DNA from: an uncultured Bacteroidales bacterium
GTDB lineage: Bacteria > Bacteroidota > Bacteroidia > Bacteroidales > Muribaculaceae
Assembly: GCA_947175245.1 (NCBI GenBank)
Contig: CAMWLW010000016.1
Location: 1-39,068 of the forward strand
Reading direction: 5' to 3'
Length of the DNA stretch: 39,068 bases
In this document: positions 7,129-16,349 of the stretch, piece by piece
Layout of the letters: the number at the start of each line of letters is the position of its first letter
Position numbering within the stretch: position 1 is the stretch's first letter
The notes under the pieces: generated by a model
What the model was told of the DNA's origin: nothing
The model's database searches: none
Seen by the model: the letters and a program-made list of their open reading frames with translations, nothing else
Program-made: the position numbers and the translations under genes

Positions 7129-9213
7129 ATGAATAGTTTGTTAAAACTCATCAGGCTGGTGCTGGTTGGCGCTGTTTCGGTTGGCGCGGGATTGACTGCG
7201 CGTTGTCAGATCAATGCCGAGCAGGTTCTGCGCATAGGTCAGAACGCACTCTATTTTGATGATTATGTAGTCTCGATACAATATTTCAATCAGGCCATAC
7301 AGGCCAAGCCTTATATGGCTATGCCTTATTTCTACCGTTCGATTGCCAAACTTAATCTTGATGATTATTTGGGAGCCGAGCAGGATGCCACGGCCGCGCT
7401 TGAGCGCAACCCGTTCATCGCCGACGCATACGAGGTGAGAGGTGTCGCCCGTCAGAATCGCGGCGATGCAGCCGGCGCTGTCGCCGACTACAACGAGGCG
7501 CTCAAACTGTTGCCCGACAACAAGGGCTTGCTTTATAACAAGGCGCTGGCTCAGGAAGATATTGAAGACTATGACGGAGCCGCCGAGACATACGGCGTCC
7601 TGCTAAGCAGCTATCCGCGTTATGAGAACGGTTATCTTGGCCGGGCCAAGTTCGAACTGGCTACCGGTGATACGATAGCCGCCAAAGCCGACCTGGATAA
7701 AGCGCTCGAGCTGAACAAGAATCTTGTCGGTGCATACGTGCTCAGGGCCGAGATAGCCATAAAGCAAGCCGACAGCGACCTTGCTGCTGCATGTGCCGAC
7801 CTTGACCAGGCAATCAAATTGCAGCCTAAGTCGGCCGGCCTGTATGTTAACCGCGCATACGTGCGCTATATGACCGACGATTTCAGAGGCGCGCTGAGCG
7901 ATTACGAAACATCGATATCTCTCGACCCGTTAAATCAGGTGGCCTACTTCAATCGCGGCCTGCTGAGGATGCAGACCCTTGATAACGACCGTGCGCTGAC
8001 CGATTTTAATCAGGTGCTTCAGCTCGATCCCAACGACTATCGTGCGCTCTACAACCGCGCGATGATTTATGAGGCTAAGGGTGATTATAAGAGTGCGATA
8101 GCCGACTTGTCGCGCGTCGTCGATGCGTTTCCCGACTTTGCCGGTGCCCGGTACAGCCGTTTCCTGATTTATGACAAGATGGGCGACCGCAAGAATGCGA
8201 TGAAAGACTATGACGATGCTATGGCATTGTTCAAACAGGATCGCCGACGACTCGAGTCTGACCGGGCAACCCGCGAGATGACGTCGGTTCAGCCCGATGC
8301 CGCCCGCCGTGCTGCCGATGAGCGCGAAGGTATGGCCCGCGAGAGTGCCGAGGATGTCGCCAACCGGTTCTCGACACTGCTCACGATTGAAAACGACGTC
8401 GAGCTGGCCGAAGAACACAATAACAAGAGCATCAGAGGCAAGGTACAGGATCGCAATCAGACCGTCGTGCTCGAGCCCATGTTTAAGCTGAGCTTCTATG
8501 TCGACGAGGATGCCGAGACCAATTCGGCTGTATACGGCTTGTCTGAGGTAGAGAGCGCCAATGCTACGCGCACGTTGAGACAACCGCTTTTTGTCGTGCT
8601 CAATGATGTGGGGCCTCAGGGCGAAGACGAGATTTCGCGTCATTTCCAGTCGATTGAGTATTACAGCTCCTACCTCGCTACACACTCGCCGCGAGCTATC
8701 GACTATCTTGGCCGCGGAATGGATTTCATGATGTTGCATAACTATCAGGCCGCGATTGCCGATTTCAGTCAGGCTATAGCTCTCACCCCCGATTTTGCGA
8801 TAGCCTACCTTATGCGGGCCAACGCGCGTTTCAAGGACTTCAAGGCCAAGGCCGGTGCCGACGCGATGGACGTATCCAACAAGTCCGACCGTCACATAGC
8901 CGGTGCCCGTCAGGCAACTGCCTATGCCGAGATGATTGCCGATATAGACCATGTTATAAACCTGTCGCCGCGTATGGCGCTGGCATACTATAATAAAGGC
9001 TGTCTGCTTGCCGACCGTGGTGATGTCAACGGGGCTATAGATGCGTTCAGCCGGGCTATAGACCTCGAGCCGGGCCTCGGCGTCGCCTACTATAACCGCG
9101 GTTACCTGTATCTCAAAGCCGGCGACAGTGTCAACGGTACTAATGATCTGAGCCGTGCCGGTGAGCTCGGTATCGTTTCGAGTTACAATCTTCTGAAACG
9201 AATGAGACGCTGA
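7129..9213 (+). CDS. Exported tetratricopeptide-repeat protein
   Basis: 694-aa TPR protein. The ATG at 7129 is preferred over upstream starts because it begins a signal peptide (MNSLLKLIRLVLVG then a small-residue region ending before CQINAEQ). About seven or more TPR-like units run from residue 25 to 380, for example AYYNKGC and YNRGYLYLK types, recurring with Asp-Pro and Leu-Asp turns. A central region (about 385-500) breaks the pattern with a charged segment rich in Arg, Glu and Asp. TPRs resume to the C-terminus. Such proteins act as periplasmic or surface scaffolds. The gene stands alone between a hairpin and a 45-nt gap to the DUF4301 gene. The partner is unknown. Confidence 0.85.
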   Translation: MNSLLKLIRLVLVGAVSVGAGLTARCQINAEQVLRIGQNALYFDDYVVSIQYFNQAIQAKPYMAMPYFYRSIAKLNLDDYLGAEQDATAALERNPFIADAYEVRGVARQNRGDAAGAVADYNEALKLLPDNKGLLYNKALAQEDIEDYDGAAETYGVLLSSYPRYENGYLGRAKFELATGDTIAAKADLDKALELNKNLVGAYVLRAEIAIKQADSDLAAACADLDQAIKLQPKSAGLYVNRAYVRYMTDDFRGALSDYETSISLDPLNQVAYFNRGLLRMQTLDNDRALTDFNQVLQLDPNDYRALYNRAMIYEAKGDYKSAIADLSRVVDAFPDFAGARYSRFLIYDKMGDRKNAMKDYDDAMALFKQDRRRLESDRATREMTSVQPDAARRAADEREGMARESAEDVANRFSTLLTIENDVELAEEHNNKSIRGKVQDRNQTVVLEPMFKLSFYVDEDAETNSAVYGLSEVESANATRTLRQPLFVVLNDVGPQGEDEISRHFQSIEYYSSYLATHSPRAIDYLGRGMDFMMLHNYQAAIADFSQAIALTPDFAIAYLMRANARFKDFKAKAGADAMDVSNKSDRHIAGARQATAYAEMIADIDHVINLSPRMALAYYNKGCLLADRGDVNGAIDAFSRAIDLEPGLGVAYYNRGYLYLKAGDSVNGTNDLSRAGELGIVSSYNLLKRMRR

Positions 9214-9258
9214 AGTGTTAATATATTGAACAAGATTAATAACTAAAATATTATTGCC

Positions 9259-10788
9259 ATGTTGAATGTTCATGATCAACAGACTTTGCAGGCTCGCGGT
9301 ATCACCGAAGAGCAACTTATGGAGCAGGTAAAACGCTTTGAAACAGGATTTCCCTATCTGCGTATCGCCGATTCGGCCCGTGTCGGTGCCGGTATCGTGG
9401 CTCTCGATGATACTCAGGAAGATGAGGCTGTCGCGCGTTGGAATAAATATCTTGCCGATGGCGGTACGGTTTCAAAATTCGTACCCGCCTCAGGTGCGGC
9501 ATCACGTATGTTCAAGGCGCTCTTCGCCTTTGTTGACGGTGCCGACGACAAGCCCGCTCCCGGCAGTGATGTCGACAAACTCATTAAAGATATTGACAAC
9601 GTGCCTTTCTATGCCGAGCTCGACCATGTGCTTCAACGTCAATATGGCATGTCGGTCAAGGAGTTGATAGCCGCCGGCCGCTACAAGGATGTCATCTCGG
9701 GCATAATCGGTGCAGAGGGGCTCAATTATGGCAATCTGCCCAAAGGCCTGCTGTCATTCCATGCCTACAGCGACGGTACCGTTCGCACACCTGTCGAGGA
9801 ACAGCTCGTTGAGGGAGCCCAGTCGGCAACCGATGCCAACGGCCATGTCAATCTGCACTTCACCGTGTCGGGTAACCATCGTCACCTGTTCGAGCAGAAG
9901 CTCGCCGAGGCTGTACCTGCTGTCGAAAAGAAATTAGGCGTCAAGTTTGACGTCTCGATGTCTGAGCAGAAACCGTCGACCGACACCGTTGCAGTCAATC
10001 CCGACAATACGCTTTTCCGGGAGGACGGCAATCTTGTGTTCCGACCTGGTGGTCACGGCGCTCTTATTCAAAATCTTAACGATATAGAGTCGACCGTCGT
10101 GTTTATCAAGAACATCGACAACGTCGTGCCCGATTCAAAACGCGAATCGACACTGCGTTACAAAAAAATCCTTGCCGGCTATCTCATAGAGCTTCACGAC
10201 GTTATCGCCGCCTATCTCACCGAGCTCGCCACCGGGCAGTATGACCGCGCCCGTCTCGACGAGATGCTCGCTTTTGCAACCGATAAACTCTCGATAATCA
10301 ACCCTAAAGCCGCCGAGATGAACGACGCCGACCTTGCTGCTTATCTGCAGGCCAAGTTCAACCGTCCGCTACGCGTGTGCGGCATGGTGCGCAACGAGGG
10401 TGAGCCCGGCGGCGGCCCCTACCTGGCCTATAATCAGGACGGCACAGTGTCGCCCCAGGTGCTTGAAAGCACGCAGATCGACCCCGACAACGCCGAGTAT
10501 GCCGCTATGGTGTCTAAGGCAACCCATTTCAATCCCGTCGACCTGGTTTGCTACATCAAGGATATTGAGGGTAAGAAATTTGATTTACCCAAATATGTTG
10601 ACCCCGCTACCGGCTTCATCTCAAGCAAGTCGCTGCACGGCAAGACGCTTCGCGCGCTCGAACTGCCCGGACTGTGGAACGGCGCTATGAGCGACTGGAC
10701 CACAGTGTTCGTCGAGGTACCCATCTCTACCTTCAACCCCGTCAAGACCGTCAACGACCTGTTGCGCCCCGTCCACCAGGGCAAGTAA
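9259..10788 (+). CDS. DUF4301 family protein
   Basis: 509-aa cytoplasmic protein matching the Bacteroidetes DUF4301 family as I recall it. The N-terminus has a KFVPASGAASRMFKAL segment resembling the phosphate-binding loop of nucleotidyltransferases. Later come HLHFTVSGNHRH-like and FRPGGHGALIQNLND segments and a long C-terminal region with VRNEGEPGGGPYLAYN. No signal peptide or membrane helix is present. Full length for the family. The role is unestablished; sugar-nucleotide transfer is a speculation from the N-terminal loop. It follows the TPR gene by 45 nt and precedes the hydrolase by about 50 nt, so co-transcription is possible. Confidence 0.82.
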   Translation: MLNVHDQQTLQARGITEEQLMEQVKRFETGFPYLRIADSARVGAGIVALDDTQEDEAVARWNKYLADGGTVSKFVPASGAASRMFKALFAFVDGADDKPAPGSDVDKLIKDIDNVPFYAELDHVLQRQYGMSVKELIAAGRYKDVISGIIGAEGLNYGNLPKGLLSFHAYSDGTVRTPVEEQLVEGAQSATDANGHVNLHFTVSGNHRHLFEQKLAEAVPAVEKKLGVKFDVSMSEQKPSTDTVAVNPDNTLFREDGNLVFRPGGHGALIQNLNDIESTVVFIKNIDNVVPDSKRESTLRYKKILAGYLIELHDVIAAYLTELATGQYDRARLDEMLAFATDKLSIINPKAAEMNDADLAAYLQAKFNRPLRVCGMVRNEGEPGGGPYLAYNQDGTVSPQVLESTQIDPDNAEYAAMVSKATHFNPVDLVCYIKDIEGKKFDLPKYVDPATGFISSKSLHGKTLRALELPGLWNGAMSDWTTVFVEVPISTFNPVKTVNDLLRPVHQGK

Positions 10789-10828
10789 CCGATGACTAAT
10801 GATAACCTTGATATAGAGGTTTGATAAT

Positions 10829-10926
10829 CAGGATAAGCGGCATGAAACAACGACGCGGAATTGTTTTTGTGCATGGCATCGTGGGAAACAATAAGATTTT
10901 TGATTTCCTCATGCCGCTTATCCCTG
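10829..10926. repeat. Inverted repeat enclosing the hydrolase start codon
   Basis: GGATAAGCGGCATGA (10831-10845) is perfectly complementary to TCATGCCGCTTATCC (10909-10923), and CA/TG pairs extend it across one bulged base. The loop is 63 nt. The left arm holds the ATG (10842) and the ribosome-binding region. Confidence 0.75.
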
Positions 10927-11546
10927 CCGACACTGAGGTGGCGATGGTCGGGCTTGAGGGGCATGGTGGTGATGCGCTCGCATTTTCCCGTGCCTCGATG
11001 AATGGATGGAAGAAGCAAGTGTCTGAGGCCGTGAGACAAATGGCTGCCAAGTGTGACAGTGTGATAGGGGTAGGCCATTCCATGGGGTGTCTTCTCTTGC
11101 TTGAAGAGGCTTTTGCTGGTAATATTTCTGCCTTGTTTTTGCTTAATCCTCCTATTAAATTACGAATCAGGGCACGGCTGTTTGTGAACTCGATTAAGGT
11201 AGCGTTCGGTTTCTATGAAAAAGATGAGGTAGCAAAGGCTGCGAAAGAGGCATACGGTATTACCTTGGATTCGAACCCGCTGCATTATTACGGTTGGCCC
11301 GCGAGGTATTTGGAGCTGTTCGCCGAGATACGTCGCGTTCGCCGATTGCTGGCCGGCGGAGTCCCTTGCTCCATGTGCGCATTATTATCGCAACATGATG
11401 AGATGGTTGCCGTTTCATCGGCCGAAGTGATCGCTTCATCGGCCGAGGCTCAAGTGATAATCCTACCTCAATCCCATCACTATCAATATTCTGAAGCCGA
11501 CCGTCGAACCATCGCCACGGCCTTCACATCGTTTTTTGAATTCTGA
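10842..11546 (+). CDS. Alpha/beta-fold hydrolase
   Basis: 234-aa alpha/beta hydrolase, probably a small esterase or lipase-like enzyme in the cytoplasm. The oxyanion-hole motif FVHG lies at 9-12 and the nucleophile elbow G-H-S80-M-G at 78-82. The likely acid is Asp186 in SQHDEM and the base His212 or His213 in QSHHYQ. A TTG 21 nt upstream also opens the frame, but the ATG at 10842 gives the normal N-terminus (the core strand starts at residue 6). That ATG lies inside one arm of a 15-bp inverted repeat whose other arm is in the coding sequence, so translation may be structure-controlled. AT content is somewhat higher than in DUF4301. The substrate is unknown. Confidence 0.85.
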   Translation: MKQRRGIVFVHGIVGNNKIFDFLMPLIPADTEVAMVGLEGHGGDALAFSRASMNGWKKQVSEAVRQMAAKCDSVIGVGHSMGCLLLLEEAFAGNISALFLLNPPIKLRIRARLFVNSIKVAFGFYEKDEVAKAAKEAYGITLDSNPLHYYGWPARYLELFAEIRRVRRLLAGGVPCSMCALLSQHDEMVAVSSAEVIASSAEAQVIILPQSHHYQYSEADRRTIATAFTSFFEF

Positions 11547-11706
11547 ATCCAAAATCACCAGTTGTCATGATAAATTTGCAGAGTCAAATATTTCGGTGAA
11601 AAAATACTCAATCTTTTTTATACGGCAAATTGATATTTGATTTTTTTTACGTAGTTGCACAAACGTTCTCAATCATTTGCTGTATGATTCTGCGGCGAGC
11701 CTTATT

Positions 11707-12216
11707 TTATTCCACGGCGTTTGCTTGTATGGCTTCTTCAAGAGTCATAGAAGGAGTGGGCGCGAATTTCCCAAAAATCGAATCTGTGATGGGGATAATT
11801 ATAAATAATGCAATCACAATTGCTGCGAGTAACCATCCGGCAAAAGAACCAATGCTTCGATATTGAATATCGGCAAATATACCGAAATTATATGGAATAA
11901 GCCAATAGCATATACAATACGCAATTATAAATAATCCGGCAATGGTAAGAGCCACTTTTCCACCTTTGTTAGCATTAGAAACAATCTTAGCATTACATTC
12001 TTTGCAAATGCGGAAGTTGTGATATGTTGTGCGATAGGTTGTTTTACTTGAATTACCATGACGTTCATAGGCTACTGCCTTTGTTGATGTAGGAACTTTA
12101 AGAATTTTTTTATCGCCAATCCAACAGCTCTTTCTGCAGCAAGGGCATGTGAAATCGCTTCGCGATACATTTGCGTCAACGACTTCCTTAAACTTATAAT
12201 ACGTCATCATATCCAT
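11707..12216 (-). CDS. Zinc-ribbon, two-helix membrane protein
   Basis: 169-aa protein of unrecognised family. The N-terminal third carries paired cysteines CPCCRKSC (about 24-31) and a later CKEC (about 74-77), together resembling a zinc ribbon. Two hydrophobic helices follow, about 89-110 and 124-146, then a short tail. The likely topology is a cytoplasmic zinc ribbon anchored in the inner membrane. It is AT-rich compared with its neighbours and convergent with the hydrolase gene, suggesting acquisition. Three Met residues lie within the first four positions, so the exact start is uncertain. A -7 box lies 4 nt upstream of the first ATG. Confidence 0.7.
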   Translation of the reverse strand: MDMMTYYKFKEVVDANVSRSDFTCPCCRKSCWIGDKKILKVPTSTKAVAYERHGNSSKTTYRTTYHNFRICKECNAKIVSNANKGGKVALTIAGLFIIAYCICYWLIPYNFGIFADIQYRSIGSFAGWLLAAIVIALFIIIPITDSIFGKFAPTPSMTLEEAIQANAVE

Positions 12217-12220
12217 GCTA

Positions 12221-12251
12221 CAAATTTACGAAAAGTCTAATAATCATCAAG
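12221..12251 (-). promoter_or_regulatory. Reverse-strand promoter abutting the zinc-ribbon gene
   Basis: On the minus strand TAAATTTG (12221-12228) matches TAnnTTTG and ends 4 nt before the ATG at 12216. CTTG (12248-12251) sits 19 nt upstream as a -33 box. A leaderless transcript is predicted. Confidence 0.5.
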
Positions 12252-12438
12252 GCCAAAAAGATACTTTTTCATTCATGAAAGATTATTGATTGATAGCTAA
12301 TTGTGATTAGATTGAAGGTGCCCATTTCGATCTTGCTTTTTTTTATTGCAGCACTCATCGACTATGAGGTGGGCGAAGACTTATTTACGGACTTCTCAAC
12401 CAGTGTCTCCGGGTTATCAAAAATTAACCTCAGTTAAG

Positions 12439-12469
12439 GGCGATAATAGGCGATAATTCACTATCTTTG
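12439..12469 (+). promoter_or_regulatory. lptD promoter with tandem GGCGATAAT repeats
   Basis: -7 box TATCTTTG at 12462-12469, 25 nt before the ATG. There is no TTTG -33 box. Instead GGCGATAAT occurs twice, at 12439-12447 and 12449-12457, with a 10-bp period, so a protein may dock on one face of the helix here. Confidence 0.5.
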
Positions 12470-12494
12470 CGCCGAATTGTGAATTGACCAATCA

Positions 12495-15335
12495 ATGCGT
12501 TCGATTATATATAGAGCAATTGCGCTCGTCGGCTTATTAACCTGTATTATGCAATGTGCCTCGGCTGCTCCTGTGGCTGTCGGGCAGATTGTCATGCAGG
12601 ATACTGTACAGCAGGCCGATAGTGTCGCGCGCATGAATGTCGACCTTCGCCGCGGACGGTTGTTGCAGGCCGATACTGACAGCGTGGCGCCGATGGCCGA
12701 GGCTGTGATTGACAGCGCACAAACTAAAACACGTGTTGACTCGCTCCCGCTGTTGCCGCGACTTCAGAAACGTACAGGCGCCTCGCGTTTCGTGCGCGAA
12801 AAGGTTGACCTTGACGCTGTTGCCAACTTCGAGTCGGCCGACTCGGTGGTGATGTTCGGCCGCAATCTCATATACCTGTATGGCGACGCTCAGGTCACAT
12901 ACGGCGACCTGAAACTCGATGCTGCCGAGGTTAATGTCGACCTGCGCACGAGCGATGTCTATGCCCTCGGACGCCGCGACTCGACCGGCGAACTCGTAGG
13001 CACCCCGGTGTTTGACGAGAAAGGTACGCCCTACGAGAGCGAGACCATGAGCTATAATTTTAAGTCTCAGAAGGGTTATATTACTAACGTTGTCACCCAG
13101 CAGGGTGAAGGCTATATTACCGGCGGACGTGCCAAAAAGAACGAGGACGATTCGTTCTACTTCGAGGACGGTAAATACTCGACATGTGACAATCACGAGT
13201 GCCCCCACTTCTACCTGCAGCTCACACGCTCCAAACTCAAGGCCGGCAAGAATGTAGTTACCGGCCCGGCCTACATGGTGCTTGCCGGACTGCCGCTGCC
13301 GCTGGCCGTGCCGTTCGGTTATTTCCCGTTCAGCGAGAGCTATGCGTCGGGTGTCATTGTGCCTACGTTCGGCGACGATTACAACCGCGGTTTCTACCTG
13401 AGCAACGGCGGCTACTATTTTGCCATCAACGACAATGTCGACCTGGCTTTGACCGGCGAAATTTACACCAAGGGCTCGTGGGGTCTCAACGCCCAGTCGA
13501 CCTACAGCAAACGTTACAAATATTCGGGCAACTTCGCCGCCAATTACCTCGTCACCATCACCGGCGACAAGGGCCAGAGTGACTATTCAAAGGCCACCAA
13601 CTTCCAGATCAGATGGAGCCACTCTCAGGACTCAAAGGCCAACCCCAACATGACCCTGTCGGCATCGGTCAACTTCACCACCTCGGGCTACACGCGCAAC
13701 GACCTCAACAGCTATTATTCGTCGGGCTTTACCGAGAACACCAAGAGCTCGACCGTCAACATGACCTACAAGATACCTAACAGCAAGTGGTCGGTATCGA
13801 GCACGCTGAACGTGTCGCAGCGCACCCAGGACTCGACCCTCACGGTGTCGTTCCCCAACTTCACGGTGACAATGAGTCAGGTGTATCCTTTCAAGCGCAA
13901 GAGGGCCGTAGGCGATGAACGCTGGTATGAGAAGATACGTATGTCTTACTCGGGCCAATTCCAGAACTCGCTCACAGCCAATCAGAACCAATTCTTCAAA
14001 AAAAGTCTGATCAAGGACTGGCGCAATGGCATGAAGCACTCCATACCTTTGTCGGCCACCTTCAACCTGTTAAAATATATCAACCTCACCCCGTCGGTGA
14101 CGCTCAACGACCGTATGTACTCCAGCAAGGTGCGCCGCCAGTGGGACCCGAATGCTGCCGCCGAGGTGTGCGACACCACATACAGTTTTTATAACGTGTG
14201 GGATTTCAACGCGTCGGTGTCGATGGATACCAAGATATACGGCTTCTTCCAGCCCCTGCCGTTCTTAGGCGACAAGGTGAAGATGATACGTCACGTGCTG
14301 ACGCCGACAGTGTCGTTCAATGCGTCACCCGACTTCTCATCGCCGTTCTTCGGTTACTATGGCACGTATGAATATACCAATGCTTCGGGGCAGCCGATGA
14401 GCCGCAAGTACTCGATGTTCCCCAACTCGCTCTATGGTGTTCCGGGTCAGGGTAAGACCGGCTCGGTGTCCGTGTCGCTTGCCAACAACCTGGAAATGAA
14501 AGTGAAGAGCGACAACGACAGCATAGGCGAGAAGAAAGTGTCGCTTATCGAGAACTTCACGGTGTCACAAAGCTATAACTTCGCGGCCGACTCGCTCAAC
14601 TGGAGTAACATCAATACCTCGATATTGCTGCGACTGGTCAAGAACTTTAACCTCAACCTGTCGGCCGTGTGGGATGTCTACACCTATCAGCTGAACGAGG
14701 CCGGTAACCCCGTCCGTGTCAATATACCGCGCTGGAAGGCCGGCAAGGGGCTCGGCAAGCTGTCGAGCACAGGCACATCATTCTCCTATACATTCAATAA
14801 CGACACGTTCAAAAAGCTGTTCGGCAAAAAGGACGATAAGAAAGACACCAAGAAGAATCCCGACGAGGAGAACGACATGGATGTCGACGATGACGAGCCG
14901 CGGCGACCGCGCGGCATAACGCGTGATAACCATAAAGACGATATGGCCGTGGGTAATGACGGTTATATGCAGTGGTCAGTGCCGTGGAGCCTGACGTTCA
15001 ACTATTCGGTCAGCTATGGTTACGGGTCGTTCAACAAGCAGAAAATGGAGTATAACGGACGTATCACTCAAAATCTGAGCTTCTCGGGTAACATACGTCC
15101 GACCACCAACTGGAACTTCAGTTTCAGCGCCAGCTACAACTTCGACACCCACAAGCTCGCCTACATGAACTGTAACATATCGCGTGATCTGCACTGTTTT
15201 ACAATGACAGCGAGTGTTATTCCCGTTGGACCATATAAGAGTTTTAACTTCCACATATCGGTGAAATCGTCGCTGCTGAGCGATTTGAAGTATGACAAGC
15301 GTTCGTCGACCTCGACCGGCGTGAAGTGGTACTAA
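12495..15335 (+). CDS. lptD: LptD-like outer-membrane LPS assembly protein
   Basis: 946-aa Bacteroidetes-type LptD, the outer-membrane barrel that inserts lipopolysaccharide. A signal peptide (about 1-24) precedes a variable linker. An OstA/LptA-like beta-jellyroll then runs from about 110 to 230 (LIYLYGDAQVTYGDLKLDAA, followed by YSTCDNHECPHFYL). The LptD barrel spans about 250-946, opening with GLPLPLAVPFGYFPFSES and GDDYNRGFYLSNGGYY. A strongly charged insertion of about 40 residues (roughly 775-815, Lys/Asp/Glu rich) interrupts the barrel between strands, presumably a loop. Only one cysteine cluster is obvious, in the jellyroll. It is monocistronic by position, with its own promoter. Family assignment is solid; the symbol is by homology. 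Confidence 0.88.
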   Translation: MRSIIYRAIALVGLLTCIMQCASAAPVAVGQIVMQDTVQQADSVARMNVDLRRGRLLQADTDSVAPMAEAVIDSAQTKTRVDSLPLLPRLQKRTGASRFVREKVDLDAVANFESADSVVMFGRNLIYLYGDAQVTYGDLKLDAAEVNVDLRTSDVYALGRRDSTGELVGTPVFDEKGTPYESETMSYNFKSQKGYITNVVTQQGEGYITGGRAKKNEDDSFYFEDGKYSTCDNHECPHFYLQLTRSKLKAGKNVVTGPAYMVLAGLPLPLAVPFGYFPFSESYASGVIVPTFGDDYNRGFYLSNGGYYFAINDNVDLALTGEIYTKGSWGLNAQSTYSKRYKYSGNFAANYLVTITGDKGQSDYSKATNFQIRWSHSQDSKANPNMTLSASVNFTTSGYTRNDLNSYYSSGFTENTKSSTVNMTYKIPNSKWSVSSTLNVSQRTQDSTLTVSFPNFTVTMSQVYPFKRKRAVGDERWYEKIRMSYSGQFQNSLTANQNQFFKKSLIKDWRNGMKHSIPLSATFNLLKYINLTPSVTLNDRMYSSKVRRQWDPNAAAEVCDTTYSFYNVWDFNASVSMDTKIYGFFQPLPFLGDKVKMIRHVLTPTVSFNASPDFSSPFFGYYGTYEYTNASGQPMSRKYSMFPNSLYGVPGQGKTGSVSVSLANNLEMKVKSDNDSIGEKKVSLIENFTVSQSYNFAADSLNWSNINTSILLRLVKNFNLNLSAVWDVYTYQLNEAGNPVRVNIPRWKAGKGLGKLSSTGTSFSYTFNNDTFKKLFGKKDDKKDTKKNPDEENDMDVDDDEPRRPRGITRDNHKDDMAVGNDGYMQWSVPWSLTFNYSVSYGYGSFNKQKMEYNGRITQNLSFSGNIRPTTNWNFSFSASYNFDTHKLAYMNCNISRDLHCFTMTASVIPVGPYKSFNFHISVKSSLLSDLKYDKRSSTSTGVKWY

Positions 15336-15338
15336 GAC

Positions 15339-15370
15339 TTTGCTTATATGTTAGCTTTTTCGTAATTTTG
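15339..15370 (+). promoter_or_regulatory. Promoter of the EamA transporter gene
   Basis: TTTG at 15339-15342, a 20-nt spacer and TAATTTTG at 15363-15370: a near-ideal Bacteroidetes promoter 24 nt before the ATG. Confidence 0.8.
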
Positions 15371-15394
15371 CGATATATTTAAGACGATATAACT

Positions 15395-16336
15395 ATGGTG
15401 TCGATTGACGGTAATCAAGCCTCTTCGCGTTCACTTGGCCGGCGCTCATTGCTGTTTGCCAATCTTGGCATGCTCTTTACCTGTATAGTATGGGGCATGT
15501 CGTTTGTGTCGACCAAGGTGTTGAGTGAGGCCAATCTGACCCCGGTCGAGATTTACCTGTGCCGCTTTATCTTGGCCTATCTTATATTGCTGGCCATCAG
15601 TCATAAATATTTCAGAAGCTACACATGGCGCGACGAGGTGCTGTTCATGCTCCTGGGCCTGTCGGGCGGCTCGATTTATTTTGTGACCGAGAATATCGCG
15701 GTGACCAAGACCGCCGTTGCCAATGTGTCGTTGATTACCACACTGTCACCCCTCATCACCACATTCATAGTCGGTGCACTATACCGCAGCGAACGTCCGG
15801 GTAAATGGATAGTGATTGGCTCGTTGATAGCATTGTGTGGTGTTATTATGGTCGTGTTCGGCGATGTTGACGGCGCCTCGTTCCATCCGGCCGGCGACCT
15901 GCTTGCCTTCGGCGCTGCGATAAGTTTCTCGATATACAGCATATTGATAAAGAAAGTCAACGCGACCTACTCGACGTGGTTTATAACGAGAAAGACATTT
16001 TTCTACGGTATAATCACGGCGTTGCCGTTCCTTGCAATGGAGCCCGAGCACTCGTCGCCCGGTATTTTCTCGCGTCCCGAGGTATGGGGTAATCTGCTGT
16101 TTCTCGGACTGGTCTGCTCGCTGTTGGCTTATGTCCTTATGGCCAAGGCTATAGCGGTAATAGGCCCGGTAAAGGCGTCTAACTACCTGTATGTGCAGCC
16201 TATCGTCACCATGTTGGCCGGCTGGATGATAGTCGATGAGAATGTCGGCTGGACCGGTTGGGTAGGGTGCATCTTGATTATAGGCGGCCTGTGGTTTGGT
16301 GAGACGCTCACCCGTCGCCTCAGCGGCCGTGGCTGA
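15395..16336 (+). CDS. EamA/DMT-family transporter
   Basis: 313-aa inner-membrane protein of the drug/metabolite transporter superfamily. It shows about ten hydrophobic helices in two EamA halves: the first from about 17 to 150 (MLFTCIVWGMSFVSTKVL is the typical opening helix), the second from about 167 to 305. Each half ends with a conserved Gly-rich helix (LIALCGVIMVV; GCILIIGGLWFGE). Members export amino acids, nucleosides or metabolites; the substrate here is unknown. Length is normal. It has its own promoter and converges on the reverse-strand HEAT-like gene, with only 13 nt between stops. Confidence 0.88.
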   Translation: MVSIDGNQASSRSLGRRSLLFANLGMLFTCIVWGMSFVSTKVLSEANLTPVEIYLCRFILAYLILLAISHKYFRSYTWRDEVLFMLLGLSGGSIYFVTENIAVTKTAVANVSLITTLSPLITTFIVGALYRSERPGKWIVIGSLIALCGVIMVVFGDVDGASFHPAGDLLAFGAAISFSIYSILIKKVNATYSTWFITRKTFFYGIITALPFLAMEPEHSSPGIFSRPEVWGNLLFLGLVCSLLAYVLMAKAIAVIGPVKASNYLYVQPIVTMLAGWMIVDENVGWTGWVGCILIIGGLWFGETLTRRLSGRG

Positions 16337-16349
16337 TCAGGGTTAATCG

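Noticed and set aside
7930-9315. 461-aa reverse-strand frame opposite the TPR gene
   Set aside because: It lies wholly opposite a gene with clear TPRs and signal peptide, has no recognisable domain, and is typical of antisense frames in GC-rich repeats.
11630-11866. 78-aa plus-strand frame opposite the end of the zinc-ribbon gene
   Set aside because: Its second half is antisense to the zinc-ribbon protein, and no motif is seen.
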